From: CAWUIH01 sp963922495
GTDB taxonomy: Bacteria > Pseudomonadota > Gammaproteobacteria > Coxiellales > Coxiellaceae
Reading direction: 5' to 3'
DNA: 8,692 bases
Assembly (NCBI GenBank): GCA_963922495.1
Contig: CAWUIH010000065.1
Span: 1-8,692 of the forward strand
Below, in pieces: positions 1 through 6,900 of the stretch. The first letter of the stretch is position 1; the number at the start of each line of letters is the position of its first letter. A program made the translations under genes and the position numbers. The notes below the pieces were generated by a model that was given only the letters and a program-made list of their open reading frames with translations, ran no database searches and was not told the origin of the DNA.

Positions 1-44
1 TTACTGAGCAATCTCTGGTTTTTTATAGTGGATTTTTTTGTCAT
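1..44 (-). CDS. Partial CDS, N-terminus only, possible second gene of the minus-strand operon
   Basis: On the minus strand an ATG at 44-42 opens a frame with no stop before the window edge. It reads MTKKSTIKNQRLLS, a short lysine-rich N-terminus, so 14 codons are visible. The ATG lies 10 bp beyond the stop of the FAD-dependent oxidoreductase gene, a spacing typical of co-transcribed genes, and no terminator-like hairpin lies between them. The ribosome-binding site is weak, with only a GAAA-type purine stretch just upstream, so translation may depend on coupling to the upstream gene. No function can be assigned from 14 residues. It could also be a chance open frame, because the AT-rich sequence gives little statistical support. 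Confidence 0.35.
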   Translation of the reverse strand, partial: MTKKSTIKNQRLLS

Positions 45-54
45 TGTTTCAGTC

Positions 55-1860
55 TTATAGCGTTGATTTAATTACAAAAGGTTTTTTTTCCTCTTTAAGA
101 TCCGCAGAATTTTTTTTAAAACGCCGCTGAAGGCAAGAGAGATTTTTCTCTTTGGCGTGGTGGATTTTTGCAGTGTACATGCGAAAATGGCGAGTATGCT
201 GATACTTTAATTTCAATAATTTTGCATAATCGTGTTTTAATTCCTGGATCATTTTACTGTTCAGGTTAATGCAATCTACTAATGAGCTCAGTATATGTTT
301 CGCAGTAAATTGCTGTTGGCCATTGACGTTGATGTTGAGTCTGTACATAAGGTCGCGTCGTATATGAAAAAATAACGCCGGTTTCATCGCTCTTAAATAG
401 CTATCATTAACGATAGTCACGGTGTCTTTTAAATGTTTATAGACGATCATTATCATTATATTTAAACGTTGTTGTATTAAAAGGTGATGACTCACTTGCT
501 GGGTCACTTCGTCTGAAACACGATGAATATAAGTCATTTTCATTCCTGAGAACGAACAAAAGCCAATATCGTGGAACTCGACCCCCTTTTCTAAGCGGCA
601 ATGATGTTTACTATCACGGCAATACAGATAATCATCTTTGGGTAAAAAATAGTTTTTAACATGCCCAATGCTGACCTCGGTTACCGGTCCACTCTGCTGA
701 AATGCAGGAATATATTTAGCAACACCACGGAGAATTCCTTGGCTATAGCGATGACCGATTCCTTCATGTGGTAACAATTTATCAACTTCTAATTGACGCA
801 AGCCTTTAGGACGGCGATGAGGTGGTGTGCCACAGGGATAATATCCTGCATTGGTCACAGGCTCAAAAGTCAAAATCGCATGAGGTTTTCCTTCCTTATC
901 ATATATGCTTGTAACAGACGCATGAGGCCCAACAAAGAAAATACAGGTGTTCACTTTCTGTAATCGCGGCGATAACGGGATTCTAATCATGACCTTGATG
1001 CGGTTGATACGATCTCCTTCGTAGACGAACCCCAATTCTCTGTTCAATGACTCGATTTCATTCCAAGTGCAGTTAACAATACATCGTGCTTTTACAGTGT
1101 GCGAGCGATATTGTTTTTTCTCGTGACAAAAGTAGTGGGTTGCTACAACGTAACCTGAAGCCTGTTTATCATAGCTCAGATCTGTGATTCGATGACCTAA
1201 CAGTAAACGGAGTTTATTGACCCGACAGTAATCAGTGAATATGGCGTTAAAATAATTACGAAACGCCTCAAAATCTATTTGGCATTCTGGGGTTTCTATG
1301 CCAAGAATAACCTGTGTAGAAACACTTTGTTTTTTTTCATTGATAAATTCAATTTTATCGGCAATATAAGGATACTCACTGGGATTTAGATAGCGAATAA
1401 AATCCTTCGGCGCCCCGAAGATTTTTTCAGCATGAGGAAACGCTGCTAATTGTTTTTGATATTCCTCTTGTAACTTGTCACAAACCGCTTTTACCTGTTT
1501 GACATCGAATAATGAATTGCTCATCAGATAGTGCCGACCGCGTCTACTCGGAGCCATTGGATGGTCTTTATCTAAGATTAACTCACTGAAATGATGGGCA
1601 ACGGCTATGGAATGACGTAAACACAGGACAGCTGTTTGTAAATCGCCAACATAATGAATGCCCGTGTGGAGTTTGAAGCACTCATTTCTGCTTGTACTAT
1701 TCTGTCCGAGTACAGCAGTATTTTTGTCAATTGCCACCACGCGCATTCCCGCTTTGCTAAGTTTCGCGGTGGTAAAAGCGCCAGAAAATCCTAACCCTAA
1801 TACAGCGACGTCGAACGTTTCATAATGGGTAGGCTCAGCGGGTTTACAAAATCCTCTCAT
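55..1860 (-). CDS. FAD-dependent oxidoreductase, DAO/Rossmann type, with long C-terminal extension
   Basis: A 601-residue flavoprotein, predicted cytosolic: no signal peptide or clear membrane helix is visible. The N-terminus carries the FAD/dinucleotide fold: a hydrophobic strand, GLGFSG at residues 22-27, and Asp45 ending the second strand (VVAID), where it would bind the adenosine ribose. A conserved-looking block follows at 54-70 (NSTSRNECFKLHTGIHY). It resembles the segment after the first Rossmann strands in DAO-superfamily enzymes such as 2-hydroxyglutarate and glycerol-3-phosphate dehydrogenases. IVNCTW near residue 263 matches the usual second FAD-contact strand (VVNATG type), and FSGMKMT near 437-443 fits the C-terminal FAD-closing loop. 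Residues from about 445 to the end are extra compared with usual DAO enzymes (roughly 350-450 residues); they are basic, probably helical and unrecognised. The substrate cannot be deduced. The ATG is chosen because it sits just before the Rossmann strand and has a weak GAG purine stretch 9-11 bases upstream. Confidence 0.85.
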   Translation of the reverse strand: MRGFCKPAEPTHYETFDVAVLGLGFSGAFTTAKLSKAGMRVVAIDKNTAVLGQNSTSRNECFKLHTGIHYVGDLQTAVLCLRHSIAVAHHFSELILDKDHPMAPSRRGRHYLMSNSLFDVKQVKAVCDKLQEEYQKQLAAFPHAEKIFGAPKDFIRYLNPSEYPYIADKIEFINEKKQSVSTQVILGIETPECQIDFEAFRNYFNAIFTDYCRVNKLRLLLGHRITDLSYDKQASGYVVATHYFCHEKKQYRSHTVKARCIVNCTWNEIESLNRELGFVYEGDRINRIKVMIRIPLSPRLQKVNTCIFFVGPHASVTSIYDKEGKPHAILTFEPVTNAGYYPCGTPPHRRPKGLRQLEVDKLLPHEGIGHRYSQGILRGVAKYIPAFQQSGPVTEVSIGHVKNYFLPKDDYLYCRDSKHHCRLEKGVEFHDIGFCSFSGMKMTYIHRVSDEVTQQVSHHLLIQQRLNIMIMIVYKHLKDTVTIVNDSYLRAMKPALFFHIRRDLMYRLNINVNGQQQFTAKHILSSLVDCINLNSKMIQELKHDYAKLLKLKYQHTRHFRMYTAKIHHAKEKNLSCLQRRFKKNSADLKEEKKPFVIKSTL

Positions 1861-1959
1861 ATCAATTCTCGACGATACTTAATGAGTTGCATCACATAAA
1901 CACTCAATTTATTGGCTCAGAAAATATAATTTTGATGAAGTAGCGCTTTAACTTATTTC

Positions 1960-1977
1960 GTGATTTTCAGTCATCAC
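1960..1977 (-). other. Small hairpin in the oxidoreductase leader
   Basis: GTGAT at 1960-1964 is the reverse complement of ATCAC at 1973-1977, with an 8-base loop. It would form near the 5' end of the predicted minus-strand leader, about 10-27 bases after the inferred start. No U-run follows, so it is not an intrinsic terminator. It could protect the transcript or be a protein-binding dyad. Five base pairs may also be chance. Confidence 0.2.
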
Positions 1978-1993
1978 AAGATTAATACATTTA

Positions 1994-2021
1994 ATTATAA
2001 CATCAATTTCAGCACTGTAAC
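1994..2021 (-). promoter_or_regulatory. Sigma70-type promoter with extended -10 for the oxidoreductase gene
   Basis: Read on the minus strand, a perfect TATAAT lies at 1999-1994. It is preceded by TGT, giving an extended -10 (TGTTATAAT). Sixteen bases upstream is GTTACA (2021-2016), which matches 4 of 6 bases of the TTGACA consensus. Transcription would start near 1987 and leave a leader of about 125 bases before the oxidoreductase ATG at 1860. It is the best promoter match in the intergenic region and is correctly oriented. AT-rich DNA produces chance matches, but a perfect -10 with a TG extension is less easily explained that way. Confidence 0.5.
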
Positions 2022-2229
2022 ACGAGTCTGCAAAAAAGTTAAACGACAAAGAAATATGGTTTTAATTTGAGCAATAATGGATCATTTTTTAGTCAATTTA
2101 ATTATATGATGACCAATTGTATTGGTATGTAAATTGTTTCAGGAGGAAACTCCGTTAAACAGGAAGATTTCAGCACCAACAGTTAGTACAAGATTTTGGT
2201 TAAATAATCATCGTGTGGTTCTCATTAGT

Positions 2230-2249
2230 GGCTTCTCCATTTATGGTTT
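2230..2249 (+). repeat. Candidate left inverted repeat of the ISL3-family element
   Basis: It begins GGCTTCTCCATTT and ends TGGTTT, mirroring the order of blocks in the right repeat (GGCT, TC, ATTT, TGGTTT) with two early mismatches and a 4-base deletion. An alternative left end, GGTTCTC at 2218, matches only the first few bases. The choice of 2230 rests on the longer match and the resulting element length. Confidence 0.4.
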
Positions 2250-2298
2250 CCCCCGGTTTTATGTATGTTGACCCCCATGCAACATTTAAGTTTTTCTA

Positions 2299-2318
2299 CT
2301 TTCATGGATGCATGAAAG
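2299..2318. repeat. Perfect 8-bp inverted repeat near the IS left end
   Basis: CTTTCATG and CATGAAAG flank a GATG loop. The site lies about 70 bases inside the candidate left end and includes the ATG that opens the degenerate transposase frame at 2308. It could have been an operator or a translation-limiting hairpin of the element. There is no T-run after it, so it is not a terminator. Confidence 0.35.
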
Positions 2319-2640
2319 GATTTCTGGTATATCAATATTTATATTAATTCCCTCAACATCGAGTGGTGAAACATTTTCAGTATCTGGGATTAGCACAACT
2401 GCTTGCTTCATAAAAAATAGTATCAACAGTTCCCCGATTGTTCATAGAATGACGCGAACAAGACTCCTCAAGGGAAACGCTGCCCTCCCTGATTGATAGT
2501 AAGCAAAATTGGGATGCGTTACCGCTGACATTTATCTATTTTGGGCCGAGACACTTGTATTGAATTCACACCACTACACGGCTTTTGTAAAAAGTGCGGT
2601 AATCGGAACAACCCCCACACAGACCTTATCTTGGCACAAA
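2308..2640 (+). pseudogene. Degenerate N-terminal (zinc-finger) part of the ISL3 transposase
   Basis: This is where the N-terminal zinc-finger domain of the transposase should lie, but no single frame is open. The frame from 2308 reads a 62-residue peptide. Its segments GISTTAC and PIVHRMTRT, then ALPD, resemble the family layout (valine/serine/threonine strand, cysteines, a VHSxYTRT-like block, then DLP). It ends in two stops at 2497-2502. A second frame then carries WDALPLTFIYFGPRHLY up to a TGA at 2560-2562, similar to the RRFxC strand. The third frame continues with NSHHYTAFV. The expected zinc cysteines are mostly missing, although CKKCG occurs in yet another frame near 2590. I read this as a zinc finger broken by several frameshifts. 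The resemblance is from memory of the family and the segments are short. Confidence 0.4.
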
Positions 2641-3612
2641 AGAAACGGGAGCTATACTCAATCATATAAACAACACATTTTGCTATCGTTAGTAAACAGC
2701 ACATTGGCTGATATGAGTATACGAGAAAATATCAGTGATACTGTAATACAAAATATTGTTGATAGATATTTTACCGATAAAGTAAATTGGCGAGAATTGA
2801 AGCAATTAGGGATACTAGGTATTGATGAAATAAGTCTGAAAAAAGGTTACCAAGATTTTGTTACGGTTATTACTAGCCGAGTTGATGATAACAATAAAAT
2901 ATTGGCTGTATTGAAAGGACATGAAAAAGCGACAGTAAAAGCATTTTTCAGCGAAATTCCTAAAAAATTACGGAAAACTATTACAGCAGTTTGCTGTGAT
3001 ATGTACGATGGATATATCAAGGCCGCAAAGGGCGTGTTCAGTGATAGCATAGCTATCATTATTGACCGTTTTCATGTGGCTAAGCTTTATAGAAAATCAT
3101 TAGTGTCATTACGCAAGCAAGAATTGAATCGGCTCCGTAAGGCGTTGAGTGAAGAAGAATATAAATCATTAAAAACAGCCATATCTATTTTAGTTAAGAA
3201 ACAGGAATTGTATACAAAGAAAGACAAACAAGAACTTGAATTATTATTCCATTATGCTCCTGCTTTGAAAGCGGCATATCGATTAGCACGACAATTAACA
3301 GTTATTTACAATACTCAGCATCGGCCTAAAACTGCTGAGAAAAAAATAAATAATTGGATTAAAAAGGTACAAGCCAGTCATGTTAATTGTTTTGATAATT
3401 TTATTAGAACGCTGACGACATATAAAAATTATATCATTAATTATTATATTGATCGCCATACGAGTGGATTCGTTGAAGGATTAAACAATAAATTTAAAGT
3501 AATTAAGCGTAGATGCTATGGTCTAGTTAACATAAAACACTATTTTCAACGGATAGTTCTAGATATGCAAGGGTATGATCTTTTCCTTAATAAACAAACT
3601 ATTACAGTATGA
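2509..3612 (+). pseudogene. ISL3-family DDE transposase, catalytic part open but N-terminus broken
   Basis: This reading frame of 367 codons encodes the RNase-H-like catalytic part of an ISL3 transposase. Recognisable blocks are LGIDEISLKKG with the first Asp at 106, CCDMYDGY with the second Asp at 164, DRFHVAKLYRK, and SGFVEGLNNKFKVIKRRCYG with the catalytic Glu at 323. The DDE triad and the family's long insertion between the second Asp and the Glu are therefore intact. Family-like sequence begins only near YTQSYKQHILLSLVNST (residues about 49-65). What precedes it does not form a zinc finger. The only upstream start in frame is a TTG at 2509 with no ribosome-binding site, and the first in-frame ATG is at 2713, already inside the domain. 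Full-length relatives have about 400 or more residues. I therefore call it a pseudogene, although a truncated product or frameshifted expression cannot be excluded. Confidence 0.75.
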
Positions 3613-3615
3613 CTT

Positions 3616-3640
3616 AAACCACACAAAAAATCGAAGAGCC
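3616..3640 (-). repeat. Right inverted repeat of the ISL3-family element
   Basis: On the minus strand this 25-base segment starts GGCTCTTCG, continues through a T-run and ends GTGTGGTTT. It begins 3 bases after the transposase stop codon (TGA at 3610-3612). Both the GGCTCTT terminus and the position directly behind the transposase are typical of ISL3 elements. Confidence 0.7.
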
Positions 3641-3757
3641 AAAAATTACAATGTTGCGCAGACTCGCTGTAAAGTTACGTTGCGATAGAACCCTTTATTC
3701 TGCTCAATTATTAGCACAGTATTAAGAAAGAATTAAATAACGTATTTTGTCCTAATT

Positions 3758-3785
3758 TTTACCAAAACGCTTGTTTCTATATATT
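3758..3785 (+). promoter_or_regulatory. Candidate sigma70 promoter for the large OTU gene
   Basis: TTTACC at 3758-3763 (4 of 6 to the -35 consensus) is followed after 16 bases by TATATT at 3780-3785 (5 of 6 to the -10). The predicted start is near 3792, giving a leader of about 115 bases. The surrounding DNA is very AT-rich, so other placements are possible and confidence is low. Confidence 0.3.
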
Positions 3786-3787
3786 TT

Positions 3788-3801
3788 TTTAGTAAACTAA
3801 A
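3788..3801. promoter_or_regulatory. Dyad (possible operator) at the predicted start site of the large gene
   Basis: TTTAGT and ACTAAA form perfect 6-bp inverted arms around a central AA. The dyad lies immediately downstream of the candidate -10 and covers the predicted transcription start. A dyad in this place is a common arrangement for a repressor site, but no regulator is encoded in the window and the sequence is A/T-rich, so this is only a candidate. Confidence 0.25.
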
Positions 3802-3895
3802 TTTAATAAAAAAATATTCTATGTAAACAGTGCTTACCTGATTGTTGTAACGTTGATATTAAAGATATTAATTTTGTTATTGTCTTCAAAATTAC

Positions 3896-3901
3896 AAGGA
3901 G
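3896..3901 (+). promoter_or_regulatory. Strong Shine-Dalgarno site of the large OTU gene
   Basis: AAGGAG lies 6 bases before the ATG at 3908. It is a near-ideal match and spacing and it fixes the start of the 1593-residue protein. Confidence 0.85.
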
Positions 3902-3907
3902 AATAGT

Positions 3908-6900
3908 ATGCCTAAGGACAAAAAAACCGGAAATGAGAAAATCTCTTACGATAACGAATATTTAGCGATTTTGATGAATACTACCATCATGCAACAGTTG
4001 CCCAAAGCCAACCGGGATAAGATAGAACAACATATTAGAAACAAAGATAAATCAACAGCAGAATTAACTATCAAAAAAGCACTCGCCGGTATTGGATCTT
4101 CTGTCGATGCGTTGAACGACGAATTAGAAGACATTGACGAAGATTATAACCTCAGAGGGATGTTATCCCAGGCAATCAGGATTGAGAGCGATAATCGTAT
4201 TCAGTCTTGTATTAATAGAGGTGGAGTAGATGCGATCCTTGATAAGGAGCTTAGCCTCAGTACACGTGATCTTTCGTGTGCTTATCATGTGAAATTTGTT
4301 GAGGAGAGGGAACAGCGCTCTTCCCAACTTCGACTGATTTCAATACGTTTTGCAGATAGCGAGTGCAGAGCAGAGATGCGCCTCGATCAAAAAAATAAGA
4401 TTCAATCGTTTGACTTTTATAATCATAGAATGAGCGTGATGTCCGATTCGTTTGGGAGTCTTTTTGCCCATGTTAATCGTTCGCAATCGAAGCGTATTGA
4501 AGTGAAGCCAAGGGATTCCCATGGACACGAAACGCCGCTCTTCGATGAGGGTATGTATGATTTGTCATTCAAATCCTCGGAAAAACTCAGTCAGAATGTG
4601 TTTCAGATGGTAGGAAGCGCTATACAACAGACATTCACAAGTGGTTCAGATGCGAAGTCGCGTGATGCCAGGGTGCGAGCTCAACATTGCGAAACTTACA
4701 TCATGAAACATCGTGAGCGCGTGAATTTTTCCTATACGCTTAAAATATACACTGAAAAATCTGACGTTCTGGCCGTTGATGTTGTTTGCAAAAATGCTCG
4801 CACCAGTCGGACTAGAAAGGTCACCTTATATGAGTTGAGTCAGTATAAAGTGAGTTGGTTTGACGATCGGCATCGTGTAGAATCGGACGCTGTTTTCTTG
4901 AGGAAAAGTGCACCGAATCCAGAGCGAGAACGTTTAAAAATGATCGAAGCTATCCACGAGAAACAAAGAGAGCTTATCGCGTATCTGACCGGGAATCAGG
5001 CAAAATCCGATTTGATAAAGTCCTTGAACGAACTGACTACTCATCATCTAATTGACAAAGAGTCTATTTCACAAGCTAAAGAAGCAGAAATTGATGAGTT
5101 GACTGCTTTAAATAAATTACGGAGTGATCCCAAAGTAACCCGATTGTTAGAAGAAATTTGTGTGCTCTATCAGAGCATGGCATCATCGGAGGACATTACG
5201 CCGGAGTCCATCCGAATTCAATCTGTCTCTATTCTAATCGAATCCATTCTGGATGCCGGTTATCGACAAGTGATTCCAAAAGAGAAAAAAGATGCTATCA
5301 GAAACTTAAATACGCTCCGGATATTGGAAGAAACCTTTGAGCATATTGACCGTCTGAATGGAAAAGATCTGATCATGTTTTTAGGTAATACTGGGGCTGG
5401 GAAAAGTACGTCCATCAACTACTTTTCCGGAATACCTCTGACCACGGTCAAAACGGCTTATGGTGAGACACGCCTAATTGTCGACGAGAAGAGACGTGCA
5501 AAAAGAAAAATTAATCCAGAACATTGCCCCCAAATCGGTAGTTCGTTGGGTGTTTCTGAAACGGTTCACGTACAAGGTTATCCCATAGTCAGACCACCAA
5601 AGAAGCCGGAAAAGGGAGGCAACTTACTCGATTACCCAGGTACGCTGCTCTGTGATACTCCCGGTTTCAGGGATACCCGCGGAATCGATTACGAGCTTTC
5701 TGCCAAAGTGAGTATCGAACAGGCAGTGAGGGGGGCACGTGATATCAGGGCCATCGTTTTAACCCTACCTTATGAGTCTTTTTTGGTCGACCGAGCCAGT
5801 GCTGTGGTTAAGTTGATGGAGGACTTGGAGCAAAGAGTGCCGCACATCTTGGATGACACATCTTTGAATACTTCAATTTTTCTGCTGATCACAAAACACA
5901 GCGTGCATAAAAACGCGGAGACGGGGATAGAAGACAAATTGAAGCAGTTGTGTGATGAAGCCCAAAATCAATTGCGCAATTCCAGTGACAAAGAAAGTTA
6001 TAAATTGGCTATGGACAAGCAAAAAGTGGCCATTTGGACATTGCTCCAACGTATGAAAAATCAGGGCCGTATATGCTTTATTGATGCAGAAGATAAGTTA
6101 GGTAGAAAAGATATTTTACGTTCTTACATGCATGCGCCCGGGATCCCTAAAGGCCGGTTTTCTCGTTTCCTAGACAGAGAAGATATTCTCAAGCGATTTA
6201 GTTATTGTACCCAAGTTGTGACAGGTTCTTATTTAGATTTTATTATGATTCCTTTTCTGGAAGCACTTCCAGAAAAGATCCAAAAGACTGAGCAAACCGT
6301 TAAGGATGAAAAAGAAAAAATTCGTAGATTGCAAGAGCAAAAAATAAAGACCGAAAGTGATATTCAAGATAATAATGAGGAAATAGCTTCTTTGACCATG
6401 CAGTTGGCAGAACTGGATAATCGCGTTGTGGAGTCTTCTGATCAACGCGTGGTAGAGTCTTCTGATCAAATGGATGCAGAGCTCAGACAACGATGGCAAA
6501 AAATTGTAGAAAAAATCAAGCAGGAAGTGGCTGAGCAAAGACAGCGTAATATTGCACAATACAAAGCCAATATTTCTAGAGAAGAAAAAGAGATACACAA
6601 AAAACAAGCTTCAATTAAAAAATTGAAAGGTGAAGTTGATAGTGCTGAAAACGGTATCAGAGTCAGAGAAGAGAAAATACGTGCTTGGAGTGAAGGTAGT
6701 GAAAACATCACGCTATGGCATTACGATGAACGCTCACCCGATGATAGGATTAACTTTTTTCGCCCTAAAGAAAATGCTCGAAAAGATGCAATACGCGAAG
6801 TGAGGCATATTAAAGAAGACGAAATTGAAAAAAGAGGGCATTTTACTGCTGGTGACTATGTAGGGAAGTTAGTGCATAGTGCATTAATAGAGCGCAAATA

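Larger units (their letters stand above)
1861..2229. other. AT-rich intergenic region between the oxidoreductase gene and the IS
   Basis: I find no convincing gene here. It contains the minus-strand promoter and leader described separately. It also has a perfect 5-bp dyad CCAAT-TGT-ATTGG at 2113-2125. An AGGAGG sequence at 2141-2146 lies within two mutually exclusive small hairpins (GTTTC/GAAAC at 2136-2150 and GGAG/CTCC at 2142-2153). No start codon follows that AGGAGG at a usable distance. An open stretch from about 2113 to 2276 on the plus strand has no good start and no recognisable product. Confidence 0.6.
2230..3640 (+). mobile_element. Decayed ISL3-family insertion sequence, about 1.41 kb
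   Basis: The right end is well supported. Just after the transposase stop, the sequence read on the minus strand from 3640 begins GGCTCTTCGATTTTTTGTGT, and GGCTCTT is the classic terminus of ISL3 elements. The left end is a candidate only: GGCTTCTCCATTTATGGTTT at 2230-2249 matches the right repeat at 16 positions if a 4-base gap is allowed. The resulting length of 1411 bp is normal for the family. The 8 bases outside the two ends (TCATTAGT and AAAAATTA) do not match, so no target-site duplication is visible. That fits an old or rearranged copy, or a misplaced left end. The element separates the oxidoreductase gene from the large OTU gene. Confidence 0.7.
3641..3907. other. AT-rich intergenic region upstream of the large OTU gene
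   Basis: No coding sequence is visible between the IS right end and the large gene. The region holds the candidate promoter, the dyad and the ribosome-binding site listed separately. No rho-independent terminator follows the IS, so read-through from it towards the large gene is possible. Confidence 0.6.

Noticed and set aside
1959..1979. Possible CRP site (TGTGA and TCACG) in the oxidoreductase leader
   Set aside because: The half-sites are separated by 10 bases instead of the 6 needed by CRP, and the right half is imperfect.
2113..2276. Open stretch on the plus strand preceding and entering the IS left end
   Set aside because: No start codon with a ribosome-binding site, about 54 codons only, and no recognisable product.
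2519..2704. Minus-strand 61-codon frame inside the IS
   Set aside because: It is antisense to the transposase remnant, and its composition gives no sign of a real protein.
3821..3840. GTAA and TTAC dyad upstream of the large gene
   Set aside because: Four-base arms in AT-rich DNA are expected by chance.
6233..6607. Open frame of 124 codons on the minus strand, rich in Leu and Phe
   Set aside because: It is antisense to the Lys/Glu-rich coiled coil of the large gene. The Phe/Leu-rich composition is what the complement of such codons gives, and it has no start context or recognisable domain.
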